Shown piece by piece: positions 1 to 10,075 of a DNA stretch of 64,000 nt. The DNA is taken from NCBI RefSeq assembly GCF_916618755.1, contig NZ_CAKAKB010000003.1:372001-436000 (forward strand), read 5' to 3'. The notes under the pieces were generated by a model, which was given only the letters and a program-made list of their open reading frames with translations, was not told the DNA's origin and ran no database searches. This stretch comes from Actinotalea sp. Marseille-Q4924. Lineage in GTDB: Bacteria; Actinomycetota; Actinomycetes; Actinomycetales; Cellulomonadaceae. Both the position numbers and the translations under genes were made by a program. Each line of letters opens with the position of its first letter. The first letter of the stretch is position 1.

Positions 1-282
1 CGTGCCGGCGACGACGTCGACCCGCGCAGCGCCCACGACGTGCCCGACGACGTCGCGCGGCCCGGTGACCTCGTGACGGTGGTGGTCACGCGCGCCGCCC
101 CGCACCACCTCGTCGCCGACTCGGCGGTGGGGGGCGGCCCGTACTCGGTCCGCCGGACCCGTGCCGGCGAGGCCTGGGCCGCGCGCGAGCGTGCCCGCGG
201 CGGCGAGGACGCGCACGGGCACGGCGCCGCTGCCGCGACCACCTCAGGGCCGGTGCTGCTCGGGATGCCCTCCGCCCGCTGA
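1..282 (+). CDS. miaB: tRNA-2-methylthio-N6-dimethylallyladenosine synthase, C-terminal end (partial)
   Basis: The window opens inside this gene; only the last 93 residues are present. The visible part is the C-terminal TRAM-type RNA-binding domain, with the pattern [21 protein letters not shown] followed by [10 protein letters not shown], typical of actinobacterial MiaB, the radical-SAM enzyme that adds a methylthio group to i6A37 of tRNAs. The catalytic radical-SAM and UPF0004 parts lie upstream and cannot be checked. The miaA gene a little downstream makes the i6A substrate, which supports the call. The last 39 bases overlap the 3' end of a convergent YbjN-like gene. Confidence 0.85.
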   Translation, partial: RAGDDVDPRSAHDVPDDVARPGDLVTVVVTRAAPHHLVADSAVGGGPYSVRRTRAGEAWAARERARGGEDAHGHGAAAATTSGPVLLGMPSAR

Positions 283-765
283 CGCGTCGTCGTCGGGCAC
301 CAGGCCCGCCAGGGCCGCGAAGAACTGCACGCCCGTGCCCAGCCCGCACGCGACGAGCTGCGCGAGCTGGGCGTCCGTGACGCCGTGCTCGAGGTCGACC
401 GACACCTCGGTGTACAGCGCCACCCTCTCGTCCTCCTCGCGCAGGTACACCTTGGGCCAGATGCGCTCGCGGTTCCAGTCGTTCACGGCCAGCAGGGTCG
501 CCGTCCGGCGCGAGGCCGGCAGCGTGCGGTGCCACCGACCGCGGACCTGCAGCACCTCCTCGTCCTCGCCGGTGAGGATGAACCAGAACCGGTCGCCGTC
601 CCACGTGCCGGTCAGGTCGCCGTCGTCGTCGAGGCCGACGGAGTACCCGCGGGAGACCAGGTACGACTGGACGCGGGCGCGGCGCAGGGGCGTCGTCCGC
701 TGCGGCGGTGCGTCAGGGGCGGGGCGACCTCGTGCTGCGGGGCGGCCGCTCGGTCGGGTCGTCAC
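244..765 (-). CDS. YbjN domain-containing protein (second of a tandem pair)
   Basis: A 173-residue protein with a YbjN-like fold: an N-terminal helix, a Gly/Asp-rich turn ([11 protein letters not shown]), a beta strand reading [19 protein letters not shown], then [14 protein letters not shown] and an acidic strand [11 protein letters not shown]. YbjN-like proteins resemble type III secretion chaperones in fold, and their biochemical role in actinobacteria is not established. The GTG start at 765 is chosen because it overlaps the stop of the upstream paralogue in a GTGA arrangement, so the two are probably translationally coupled. The longer in-frame reading back to 1341 would run through the paralogue in another frame and is not credible. 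The 3' end overlaps the miaB 3' end. Confidence 0.8.
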   Translation of the reverse strand: MTTRPSGRPAARGRPAPDAPPQRTTPLRRARVQSYLVSRGYSVGLDDDGDLTGTWDGDRFWFILTGEDEEVLQVRGRWHRTLPASRRTATLLAVNDWNRERIWPKVYLREEDERVALYTEVSVDLEHGVTDAQLAQLVACGLGTGVQFFAALAGLVPDDDASAGGGHPEQHRP

Positions 766-1355
766 GGCGCCTCGCCCGCGGGGTCCGGGTAGAGCTCGTC
801 GAGCTCGTCGAAGAAGACGCTGGCCGAGCTGAGCCCGCACTGGACGAGCTGGCCGAGCTGGTCGTCGGTCACCCCGTGCTCGAGGTCGGTCGCCACCTCG
901 CACGTCACGTGCACCATGCCGTCGTCCCGGACCCGGACGTACGCCTTGGGCCACAGCCGCTCGCCGTTCCAGACGTTGCAGATCTCCAGGACCTCGGTGA
1001 GCCGCTCGATGGAGAACTCGCGGTTCCACTGACCCCGCACCTGGAGGATCTCGGACCGCTCGCCGAAGCAGAAGAAGTAGAAGAGCCGGCCACGCCACAG
1101 CCCGCCGATGTCGCCGTCGCTGTCCACGAAGTAGGTGTATCCGTGCGCGGCGAACCAGTCGGTCAGCCGCCTCTGCGACAGGGGGGTGGGGACGTCGTCC
1201 GCGACCGTCTGCGCCGGCGCGTTCCGCTGGGGCCCGCCCAGGAGACCTGCGAGGGGGCGACCGGCGGCGCCCGGTGCGCTGCCGGTCCGCGCGGCGACGG
1301 CCGACAGCGGCCCCGTCAGCCCGCCGACCCTGCGCACCCACGCGAGGAAACCCAT
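762..1355 (-). CDS. YbjN domain-containing protein (first of a tandem pair)
   Basis: A 197-residue protein with the same core as its downstream neighbour: LTDWFAAHGYTYFVDSDGDI, FYFFCFGERSEILQVRGQWN, ICNVWNGERLWPKAYVRV and [20 protein letters not shown]. The first 55 residues are Ala/Gly/Arg/Pro-rich and probably flexible. The two genes share the QVRG(Q/R)W, WN(G/R)ER(L/I)WPK and DLEHGVTD(D/A)QL blocks, so they are paralogues from a tandem duplication that has since diverged. A TAAGGT hexamer six bases before the ATG suggests a leaderless transcript. Function unknown. Confidence 0.82.
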   Translation of the reverse strand: MGFLAWVRRVGGLTGPLSAVAARTGSAPGAAGRPLAGLLGGPQRNAPAQTVADDVPTPLSQRRLTDWFAAHGYTYFVDSDGDIGGLWRGRLFYFFCFGERSEILQVRGQWNREFSIERLTEVLEICNVWNGERLWPKAYVRVRDDGMVHVTCEVATDLEHGVTDDQLGQLVQCGLSSASVFFDELDELYPDPAGEAP

Positions 1356-1367
1356 CGGTTCACCTTA
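1356..1367 (-). promoter_or_regulatory. Leaderless-type -10 promoter of the YbjN pair
   Basis: On the minus strand TAAGGT (1367-1362) is followed by six bases and then the ATG at 1355. This spacing would put the transcription start at or next to the start codon. No clear -35 box is visible. It faces a similar element for the divergent gene about 100 bases away. Confidence 0.5.
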
Positions 1368-1462
1368 CCGACCCGCTCTCGGGCCGGACCGCCGGCGCCG
1401 GGGTGAACCGCAGGCCGCCGTCGTCCTGTCGGCCGGGGGCCAGGGGCGCGGGCGCCCGGCGG

Positions 1463-1475
1463 TACCGTTCACGAC
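1463..1475 (+). promoter_or_regulatory. Leaderless-type -10 promoter of the LigB-like gene
   Basis: TACCGT at 1463-1468 lies seven bases before the GTG at 1476, with no ribosome binding site between them. The layout fits a leaderless transcript reading through the LigB-like/miaA/dapF chain. Confidence 0.5.
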
Positions 1476-2246
1476 GTGCTCGTCACCGCCGCGCTCGTGC
1501 CCGAGACCGTGCTCCTCCTGCCCGGGACCGCCGGCGCCGCGACGGTGCTCGATCCGGAGCGCGCCGCGGCGCGCGAGGCCGTGCGGCGGCTCCTGGCGGC
1601 CGGCCCGGAGCGCGTCCTCCTCGTCACCTCCCCGCCGCGCTCCGTGCAGGACGTCGTCCTCCGGCACCCGCTGCGGTCGACGACGACCGCCGCGGGGATC
1701 CCGGACGAGCGGTGGTCCCCGGGCGGGACGGCGGCACCGGGGACGGCGGGTCCGACGACGGCGACCGTGGTCGGCGACCCGGGCGCGTCGGTCGGTCTGG
1801 CCCTCCTGGCCGAGGCGGGGTGGGACGGCGTCACCGACGCGCTGCTCGTGGCTGGCGCCCCGCGCGACCCCGAGGCCCTGCGCGCGCTCGGCGCCGCCGC
1901 CACGGCCGACGGCGCGACGGCCGTGCTGCTCCTCGGGGCGCTCAGCGCCCGTCGGGGACCGGACGCGCCCCTGCCCGACGACCCCCGCGCGCCCGAGACC
2001 GACGAGCAGCTGGAGCGCGACCTCGTCGCCCTCGACGTGGACGCGGTCGCACGGCTGACCGGCCAGGACGGCACGCTCGCGGCCGACCTGGCGATCAGCG
2101 CGTGGGCGCCGTGGCAGGTGCTCGTCGGCGCCGCGGGCGCCGCCGCCGGCGGCCCGGACGGGAGCCCGCTGCTCCACGGCACGCTGCTGCACTCGGCGGT
2201 CCCCCTCGGCACCACCTACCTGGTCGTCCACTGGGCGCCGGTGTGA
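1476..2246 (+). CDS. LigB/MEMO-like protein (extradiol dioxygenase class III fold)
   Basis: A 256-residue protein that, from its position directly before miaA and its sequence, is the actinobacterial protein usually annotated as a class III extradiol ring-cleavage dioxygenase-like family. Visible features are the N-terminal strand LVTAALVPETVLLLPG, a central LLVAGAPRDPEAL, a LLLGALSARRGPDAPLP segment and a C-terminal LGTTYLVVHWAP. I do not see the His pair of an active extradiol dioxygenase, so catalysis should not be assumed. The stop overlaps the GTG of miaA by four bases. The role is unknown. Confidence 0.72.
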   Translation: MLVTAALVPETVLLLPGTAGAATVLDPERAAAREAVRRLLAAGPERVLLVTSPPRSVQDVVLRHPLRSTTTAAGIPDERWSPGGTAAPGTAGPTTATVVGDPGASVGLALLAEAGWDGVTDALLVAGAPRDPEALRALGAAATADGATAVLLLGALSARRGPDAPLPDDPRAPETDEQLERDLVALDVDAVARLTGQDGTLAADLAISAWAPWQVLVGAAGAAAGGPDGSPLLHGTLLHSAVPLGTTYLVVHWAPV

Positions 2247-3190
2247 GCCGGCCGGTGGTCGCGGTGGTCGGACCGACCGCCACCGGCAAGTCCGACCTGG
2301 GGCTGGAGCTCGCCGCGGCGCTGGGCGGCGAGGTCGTCAACGCCGACGCCATGCAGCTCTACCGCGGCATGGACGTCGGCACGGCCAAGCTGCGGCCGGG
2401 TGCCCGCCGGGGCGTGCCGCACCACCAGCTCGACGTCCTGGACGTGGAGCAGGACGCCACCGTGGCCGCGTACCAGCGGCACGCACGGGCAGACGTCGCC
2501 GCCGTGCTGGCGCGAGGGGCGAGGCCGGTCGTCGTCGGCGGGTCCGGCCTGTACGTCCGTGCCCTGCTGGACCGGATCGAGTTCCCGCCCGCCGACCCGG
2601 TCGTCCGCGCCGAGCTCGAGCAGGAGGCTGTCGAGCGGGGCCCCGGGCTCCTGCACGACGAGCTCGCCCGGCTGGACCCGCTGGCCGCCTCCCGCGTGGA
2701 CCGCGCCAACACCCGGCGGATCGTCCGTGCTCTCGAGGTGGTCCGGATCACCGGGCGGCCGTACTCGGCGACGCTGCCCGAGCACCTCTACGCCGTCCCC
2801 GCGGTGCAGATCGGGCTCGACTGCGACCGCGCGGTGCTCGACCAGCGCATCGAGGCCAGGGTCGCGCGGATGTGGCGCGAGGGTCTCGTCGACGAGGTGC
2901 GCGGCCTCGCCCCCCGGCTGGGCCGGACGGCGGCACGGGCCGTGGGGTACGCCGAGGTGCTGCAGGCCCTCCGCGGCGAGACCACCGAGGGGGAGGCCCG
3001 CGCCGCCGTCGTCGTCGGGACGCGGCGCCTCGCGCGCCGGCAGATGAGCTGGTTCGGTCGGGACCCCCGGGTCCACTGGCTGGACGCGCGCGACCCGGAC
3101 CTCGCCGCGCGGGCGCTCCGGCTGGTGGCCGCGGCCGACGACGGCGCGCTCGCCGACCCGGGTCAGCGCGACCGTAGGCTGGGTTCGTGA
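2243..3190 (+). CDS. miaA: tRNA dimethylallyltransferase
   Basis: MiaA transfers a dimethylallyl group from DMAPP to N6 of A37 in tRNAs reading UNN codons; MiaB, encoded just upstream, then methylthiolates it. The 315-residue protein has the P-loop GPTATGKS at residues 10-17, the NADAMQLYRGMDVGTAK block, the VVGGSGLYVRALL motif, and DRANTRRIVRALEV near the middle. Length is normal for the family. The start is the GTG that overlaps the previous stop (GTGA), and the stop overlaps the dapF GTG in the same way. Confidence 0.96.
   Translation: MSRPVVAVVGPTATGKSDLGLELAAALGGEVVNADAMQLYRGMDVGTAKLRPGARRGVPHHQLDVLDVEQDATVAAYQRHARADVAAVLARGARPVVVGGSGLYVRALLDRIEFPPADPVVRAELEQEAVERGPGLLHDELARLDPLAASRVDRANTRRIVRALEVVRITGRPYSATLPEHLYAVPAVQIGLDCDRAVLDQRIEARVARMWREGLVDEVRGLAPRLGRTAARAVGYAEVLQALRGETTEGEARAAVVVGTRRLARRQMSWFGRDPRVHWLDARDPDLAARALRLVAAADDGALADPGQRDRRLGS
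3175..3186 (+). promoter_or_regulatory. Possible internal leaderless promoter for dapF
   Basis: TAGGCT at 3175-3180 inside the 3' end of miaA, then six bases, then the dapF GTG at 3187. dapF could thus be expressed both by read-through from miaA and from its own leaderless start. Confidence 0.4.
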
Positions 3191-4170
3191 CCGCCGCCCC
3201 GGACCCCAGCCGCCGAGCACCCGCCGCGCCGGTGCGGCCGGAGAGGCTCGCGGTCGTCAAGGGCCACGGCACGGAGAACGACTTCGTCCTCGTGGACGAC
3301 CGGGCCGGCGCCCTGGACCTGCTGCCCGCGGACGTGCGCTTCCTCACCGACCGCCGCGCCGGGCTTGGCGCCGACGGTGTCATCCGCCTCGCGCCGAGCG
3401 CGGACCTGCCGGAAGGGCGTGCCTGCCTCGCGGAGGACGCAGCCGCGGTGTGGTTCATGGACTACCGCAACGCCGACGGCACGGCGGCGGAGATGTGCGG
3501 CAACGGCGTCCGCGTGACGGCGCTCTTCGCCGAGCGGCTCGGGGCGTGGGACGGCGCGGGCGAGCTGGTGCTGGGCACGCGGGCCGGCGTGCGGCGCGTG
3601 CGGCGCGTGCTCGACCCCACCGCCCCCGCGGCGGACGCCGTCGGTCCGCCGTGGTACGCGGTCGAGATGGGGGCGTGGCGGCTCGTCGGCGGGGGCACCG
3701 ACACCGCGGGCGACGCCGAGGTCCACGTCCACGGCCTCCCGGTCGCCCGACCCGGTCTGTCGGTCGACGTCGGGAACCCGCACACCGTCGTGGCGCTCGC
3801 CGACGTGCGCGAGCTCGAGGCCGCGGACCTCGCGGCCGCGCCGCAGGTGTCACCGGCCCCCCCGCACGGCACGAACGTCGAGCTGGTCGTCCCGCTCGGG
3901 GAGCACAGCGGCCCCGACGGCCTCGTCGGAGAGGTCCGCATGCGGGTGCACGAACGGGGGGTCGGCGAGACGCGGTCCTGCGGCACGGGGGCGTGCGCGG
4001 CGGCGATGGCCGTGCGCACCTGGGCCGGCGCCGGGGCCCCCGACGCGTGGTGGGTCCACGTGCCCGGCGGGACGGTGCAGGTCACTGCGCTGCCGGGCGG
4101 GCGCGTCGAGCTCGCCGGGCCGGCCGTCCTCGTGGCGGACGCCGTCCTCGCCCTGCCCACCCCGTCCTGA
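3187..4170 (+). CDS. dapF: Diaminopimelate epimerase
   Basis: DapF interconverts LL- and meso-diaminopimelate, the last step before lysine and meso-DAP. The 327-residue protein has KGHGTENDFVLVDD at the substrate-binding N-terminus, the first catalytic cysteine in MCGNGVRVTA (Cys104) and the second in SCGTGACAAAMA (Cys265), the expected pair acting as base and acid. A roughly 20-residue N-terminal extension precedes the usual start of the fold. A leaderless start is possible because of the -10-like hexamer six bases upstream. Confidence 0.96.
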   Translation: MTAAPDPSRRAPAAPVRPERLAVVKGHGTENDFVLVDDRAGALDLLPADVRFLTDRRAGLGADGVIRLAPSADLPEGRACLAEDAAAVWFMDYRNADGTAAEMCGNGVRVTALFAERLGAWDGAGELVLGTRAGVRRVRRVLDPTAPAADAVGPPWYAVEMGAWRLVGGGTDTAGDAEVHVHGLPVARPGLSVDVGNPHTVVALADVRELEAADLAAAPQVSPAPPHGTNVELVVPLGEHSGPDGLVGEVRMRVHERGVGETRSCGTGACAAAMAVRTWAGAGAPDAWWVHVPGGTVQVTALPGGRVELAGPAVLVADAVLALPTPS

Positions 4171-4237
4171 CCGCAGTCGGGCGCCCTGGAAGGTCGTCCC
4201 CGGCCGGCGTCCCGGTCGCCCCGCGCCGCGCCGCGCC

Positions 4238-4852
4238 TCACTCGGCGGAGGCAGGTCGTCCGACGCGCAGCACGCGGAATCCCTTGGCGCTCGCCACCCG
4301 CTCCACCGGGCAGCCCAGCCCGTCGTGCAGCCAGGCGTGCAGGGAGTCGGCGCCGAGGTTGCGCTGCACGACGAGGTGCGCCTCGCCGTCGGGCGTGAGC
4401 CGCGCCAGCCACGTGCCGAGCAGCTCGTGCAGCGCGGCCTTGCCGACCCGGATCGGGGGGTTGGACCAGAGCGCCGTCGGCCGCAGCGCGGGCGGGACGT
4501 CCTGCGGTGCCACGGCCGTGACGTTGTCCACGCCTAGCCGGCGCGCGTTGCGGCGCACGAGGTCCAGCGCACGCTCGTTGACGTCCACGGCCCACACGCG
4601 CGCCGCGGGTGAGAGCAGTGCCATGGTCAGTGCGACAGGTCCCCACCCGCAGCCCAGGTCGACGAGGTCACCGGTCGCCGGTGGCTCGGGGACCGAGCGG
4701 AGCAAGACGCGCGTGCCGAGGTCGACGTGGTCGGGGGAGAAGACCCCGCCCGCCGTCTCGACCTCGAGCTCGCGCCCGGCGAGGACGACGTGCAGGGTCC
4801 GCCGCTCGCCGTCCGACGCGGGGACGGCGGTGAAGTAGTGGTCCTCGGGCAC
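4238..4852 (-). CDS. RsmC-like class I SAM-dependent methyltransferase
   Basis: A 204-residue single-domain methyltransferase. It starts PEDHYFTAVPAS, typical of small RsmC-like proteins, then has the SAM-binding loop VDLGCGWGPVAL, the acidic motif II VWAVDVNERAL, and the catalytic-type WSNPPIRVGK, a variant of the NPP(F/Y) motif of N-methyltransferases. In E. coli RsmC methylates N2 of G1207 in 16S rRNA; this protein lacks the RsmC N-terminal pseudo-domain, so rRNA as substrate is only a guess. The GTG at 4852 is preferred because the upstream in-frame reading to 5074 is low-complexity Arg/Pro and overlaps hflX. Confidence 0.82.
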   Translation of the reverse strand: MPEDHYFTAVPASDGERRTLHVVLAGRELEVETAGGVFSPDHVDLGTRVLLRSVPEPPATGDLVDLGCGWGPVALTMALLSPAARVWAVDVNERALDLVRRNARRLGVDNVTAVAPQDVPPALRPTALWSNPPIRVGKAALHELLGTWLARLTPDGEAHLVVQRNLGADSLHAWLHDGLGCPVERVASAKGFRVLRVGRPASAE

Positions 4853-4971
4853 CGCGGGCCCCTCCTGGCGGGTCGGCACGGCCCCGGCGGGAATGGCCGG
4901 GGCCGGGCTCACGCTATTCGGTCGCGGGGTCCCGGACGTGCGTGCGACCCTGAGGACGACGAGAGGAACCG

Positions 4972-6588
4972 ATGACCCACCCCAGCACCGACGCCGCTCC
5001 GGGCGGCGACACGCAGGACACCCCGACGGCCGGGACGTCCGCCGGGCGCGACGACGCGCACCCGGTGCCGGCACCGACCGACGAGGGAGCCGGCGGCCCC
5101 GGGCGGCGCGACGAGGCCCCCTCGGCGGGACGTCGACTCGTCCCCGACGACGTCGTCGCCCGCGTGCTCGCGCGCGCCGGGACCGCCGTCGACGCGGGGG
5201 AGACGCGCTGGACCGACGACGACGGGGAGCAGCTGGACCGCGAGGAGCGTGCCGCGCTGCGACGCGTCGGCGGCCTGTCGACGGAGCTCGCCGACGTCAC
5301 CGAGGTCGAGTACCGGCAGCTGCGCCTGGAGCGCGTCGTGCTCGCCGGCGTCTGGACCTCCGGGACGGTCGAGGAGGCGGAGCTCTCGCTGCGGGAGCTC
5401 GCGGCCCTCGCCGAGACGGCGGGGTCCCAGGTGCTGGACGGCATGCTGCAGCGCCGCGCCCACCCGGACCCGAGCACGTACTTCGGCTCCGGCAAGGCGG
5501 CCGAGCTCGCCGAGGTGGTGAGCAGCGAGGGCGCCGACACCGTGATCGTCGACGCGGACCTCGCCCCCTCGCAGCGCCGCGCCCTGGAGGACATCGTCAA
5601 GGTGAAGGTCATCGACCGCACCGCGCTGATCCTCGACATCTTCGCCCAGCACGCGAAGTCCAAGGAGGGCAAGGCCCAGGTCGAGCTGGCCCAGCTGGAG
5701 TACCTGCTGCCGCGCCTGCGCGGGTGGGGCGAGTCGATGTCCCGGCAGGCCGGTGGCCGGGTCGCCGGCGGCGAGGGCATCGGGTCGCGCGGACCCGGTG
5801 AGACGAAGATCGAGCTGGACCGGCGCCGGATCCGCGCCCGGATGGCGAAGCTCCGGCGCGAGATCGCCGCCATGGCTCCCTCCCGGGAGACCCGACGCTC
5901 CTCCCGGCGGCGCCACCAGGTGCCGTCCGTGGCGATCGTCGGCTACACCAACGCCGGCAAGTCCAGCCTGCTCAACCGGCTGACCGGAGCGGGCGTGCTC
6001 GTCGAGAACGCCCTCTTCGCGACGCTGGACCCGACGGTGCGGCGCGCGCGCACCCCCGACGGCCGCACCTACACCCTGTCGGACACGGTGGGGTTCGTCC
6101 GGTCGCTGCCGACCCAGCTCGTCGAGGCGTTCCGCTCGACCCTGGAGGAGGTGGCGGAGGCCGACGTGCTCCTGCACGTGGTCGACGTGTCGCACCCGGA
6201 CCCGGAGGGGCAGATCGCCGCCGTGCGGACCGTCCTGGCCGACATCGAGGGTGCGGACGCCCTCCCCGAGATCGTCGTGCTCAACAAGGCCGACGTGGCG
6301 GACCCCGAGACGGTGGCGCGCCTGCGCCGCCGCGAGCCCCGCTCCGTCGTCGTCTCGGCGCACACCGGTGCCGGGCTCGAGGAGCTGACGGAGCAGGTCG
6401 CCGAGGCGCTCCCGCGTCCGCAGGAGACGGTCGACGTCGTCGTGCCCTACGGGCGCGGTGACCTGGTGCACCGGGCTCACATGGAGGGCGAGGTCGACGC
6501 CGAGGAGCACACCGCCGCGGGCACCGTGCTCCGGGCGCGCGTCACCTCGGAGCTGGCGGCGGAGCTCCGCGCCGCCGCCGTCGCCTGA
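4972..6588 (+). CDS. hflX: Ribosome-associated GTPase HflX
   Basis: HflX is a GTPase that binds 50S and 70S ribosomes and splits stalled ones, for example in heat stress or macrolide exposure. The 538-residue protein has an acidic, Gly/Ala-rich N-terminal 75 residues, then the HflX N-domain (SYFGSGKAAEL-like block reading STYFGSGKAAELAEV), a helical linker with RGPGETKIELDRRRI, and a TRAFAC GTPase domain: G1 GYTNAGKSS near residue 324, G3 DTVGFV and G4 NKAD. A GAGAGGA ribosome binding site sits seven bases before the ATG. Confidence 0.95.
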   Translation: MTHPSTDAAPGGDTQDTPTAGTSAGRDDAHPVPAPTDEGAGGPGRRDEAPSAGRRLVPDDVVARVLARAGTAVDAGETRWTDDDGEQLDREERAALRRVGGLSTELADVTEVEYRQLRLERVVLAGVWTSGTVEEAELSLRELAALAETAGSQVLDGMLQRRAHPDPSTYFGSGKAAELAEVVSSEGADTVIVDADLAPSQRRALEDIVKVKVIDRTALILDIFAQHAKSKEGKAQVELAQLEYLLPRLRGWGESMSRQAGGRVAGGEGIGSRGPGETKIELDRRRIRARMAKLRREIAAMAPSRETRRSSRRRHQVPSVAIVGYTNAGKSSLLNRLTGAGVLVENALFATLDPTVRRARTPDGRTYTLSDTVGFVRSLPTQLVEAFRSTLEEVAEADVLLHVVDVSHPDPEGQIAAVRTVLADIEGADALPEIVVLNKADVADPETVARLRRREPRSVVVSAHTGAGLEELTEQVAEALPRPQETVDVVVPYGRGDLVHRAHMEGEVDAEEHTAAGTVLRARVTSELAAELRAAAVA

Positions 6589-6661
6589 CGCGACGCCCGC
6601 GCCTGGCGGTCGGTGCGTCGCCGTCGTGGGGACCGTCCGGGCACCGCCGTGGTGGGCCGAC

Positions 6662-6673
6662 TACCCTGCTCCG
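6662..6673 (+). promoter_or_regulatory. Leaderless-type -10 promoter of the helicase gene
   Basis: TACCCT at 6662-6667, six bases, then the GTG at 6674. No ribosome binding site is present. The element lies in the 85-base gap after hflX. Confidence 0.5.
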
Positions 6674-8832
6674 GTGACCTCCCGGACCGAGTCCCGGACG
6701 CCCCAGGGGTCGGACGGGTCCGACGCCCCTGGGCGGCCCGGCCGGCGCGACCCGGCGGACGCGGACGAGCAGCCCGACGCGCCCGGCGTCGGGACGCTCC
6801 TCGACCGCGCCGTGGCCGCCCTGGGGGGCAGCCCGCGGACCGGCCAGCGCGACATGGCGGAGGCGGTCGACGAGGCTCTCGGTCGCCGTGAGCACCTCCT
6901 CGTCCAGGCCGGGACGGGCACGGGGAAGTCGCTGGGGTACCTCGTGCCCGCCGTGCGGCACGCGGTCCTGACCGGCGAGCGCGTCGTCGTCTCCACCGCG
7001 ACCCTGGCCCTGCAGCGCCAGGTCATGACGCGCGACCTGCCGCTCGTGGCCGAGGCCGTGGCACCGGCGTTGCCCCGTGCCCCGCGGATCGCCCTCCTCA
7101 AGGGCTGGCACAACTACGTGTGCCTGCACAAGGTCGCGGGCGGGTACCCGGACGAGGACCCGGCGCTGTTCGAGCTGCTGCCGACCGACCGCGCCGGGGA
7201 CCACCCACCGGCGACGGGCGCACCCGCCGAGCTCGGGCGCCAGGTGGTGCGGCTGCGGGAGTGGTCCGGGCAGACCCGCACCGGTGACCGGGACGACCTT
7301 GACCCCGGTGTCACGGACAAGGCGTGGCGACAGGTGTCCGTGACGTCGCTGGAGTGCCTCGGCGCGAAGTGCCCCCTGCTGGACGACTGCTTCCCCGAGC
7401 GGGCCCGGACCCTGGCGCGCGAGGCCGACGTCGTCGTCACGAACCACGCCATGCTCGGCATCGCCGCGGGCGGCTCGCCCGGCGTGCTCCCGGAGCACGA
7501 CGTCCTCGTCGTCGACGAGGCGCACGAGCTCGCCGACCGGGTCACCGCGCAGGCGACGGTGGAGCTGTCGGGTGCGTCCGTGGAGCAGGTGGCGCGCACG
7601 GCCCGACGGCACGGGGGCGTCGTCACGGACGACCTGGACGTCGCGGGCCGTGACCTCGCCGCGGCGCTCGAGGAGCTGCCGGAGGGCCGGTTTCCCGGAG
7701 GCCTGCCCGGCGGTGTCGCCCTCGCGGTCGGCGCGGTCCGGGACGCCGCCCGGGGGCTGCTGTCCGCCCTGCGGCCGGCGGAGGGCGCGCCGGCCCCGAC
7801 CGCCGAGGGGGGCGTCAAGATGGCGGCCTCGGCCGTGCTCACCCTCATGGAGGTCGCCGAGCGGATGGTGGGCGACCCGGCACGGGACGGCCGCGACGTC
7901 CTGTGGTGCACGCGGGGGGAGGGGTGGGGTCGCTCGGGCGGTCCACGCCTGCAGGCGGCCCCGCTCGTGGTGTCCGGACTCGTGCGGACCCACCTGCTGG
8001 CCGGCCGGACGGCGGTCCTCACCTCGGCGACCCTCTCCCTGGGTGGGACCTTCGCTCCGCTCGCCCGTGCGGTCGGGCTCGACCCGGCGCGCGGTGACGT
8101 GGCGCCGGAGGGCTCGCGTCGCACGGAGGACGCGAGCTCGGGGGACGAGGACGCGACCTCCGCAGGGCCGTGGCGCGGCATGGACGTCGGCAGCCCCTTC
8201 GACTACCCCCGCCAGGGCATCCTCTACGTCGCTCGGCACCTCCCGCCCCCCGGCCGCGACGGGCTGACGTCGGTGCAGCTCGACGAGATCGCCGAGCTCG
8301 TGCAGGCGGCCGGCGGTGCCACGCTCGGGCTCTTCTCCTCCCGCCGCGCCGCTCAGGTCGCCGCCGAGGAGATGCGCTCCCGGCTCGACGTGCCGGTGCT
8401 GTGCCAGGGCGACGACCAGCTGCCCACGCTGGTGCGGCGCTTCGCCGAGGAGGAGGCGACATGCCTGTTCGGCACCCTGTCGCTGTGGCAGGGGGTGGAC
8501 GTCCCCGGTCCCGCCTGCCGGCTCGTGGTCATCGACCGCGTCCCGTTCCCGCGCCCGGACGACCCCGTGAAGGCAGCCCGGACGGAGGCGGTGCAGTCGG
8601 CCGGCGGCAACGGGTTCATGACCGTGGCGGCCACCCACGCCGCGCTGCTGCTCGCGCAGGGCGCCGGCCGCCTCGTCCGCAGCGTGACGGACCGCGGCAT
8701 GGTGGCGGTCCTCGACCCTCGCCTGGTCACCGCCCGGTACGGCGCCTTCCTGCTGGGGAGCATGCCGCCGCTGTGGCGGACCACGGACCCGGCGGTCGCA
8801 CGGGATGCGCTGCGTCGCCTCGCGGGCACGAC

Positions 8833-8836
<4 letters not shown>
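6674..8836 (+). CDS. ATP-dependent DNA helicase, DinG/XPD type with iron-sulfur cluster cysteines
   Basis: A 720-residue superfamily 2 helicase of the DinG/YoaA/XPD group. It has Walker A GTGTGKSLGYLVPA near residues 80-93, the DEAH box in VVDEAHELADRV, and four cysteines between motifs Ia and II (NYVCLHK, then ECLGAKC and DDCFP) spaced as for a 4Fe-4S cluster. The C-terminal half has GTLSLWQGVDVPG and the arginine finger motif QGAGRLVRS. Such enzymes unwind 5'-tailed DNA, R-loops and other blocked structures. No nuclease domain is present. GTG 6674 is used because upstream starts run inside hflX and a -10 element sits just before this GTG. Confidence 0.92.
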
Positions 8837-9996
<1,160 letters not shown>

Positions 9997-10023
9997 CCGC
10001 ACCCGGGCGACGGGGAGCGGCCC

Positions 10024-10045
10024 CCCGGGCTGCCGGAGGCCCGGG
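10024..10045. terminator. Hairpin between convergent ldh and lexA
   Basis: CCCGGGC at 10024-10030 pairs with GCCCGGG at 10039-10045 across an eight-base loop. It lies in the 79-base gap between two convergent genes and could end transcription on both strands. There is no U-tract, which is usual in such GC-rich genomes. Confidence 0.45.
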
Positions 10046-10075
10046 AGGCTGGCCGGCTCGCCCGGGCGCGCGCCG

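Noticed and set aside
244-1341. A 365-codon minus-strand frame across both YbjN genes
   Set aside because: Only its last 173 residues show family features; the first part is a shadow of the upstream YbjN gene with Arg/Ala/Gly-rich nonsense.
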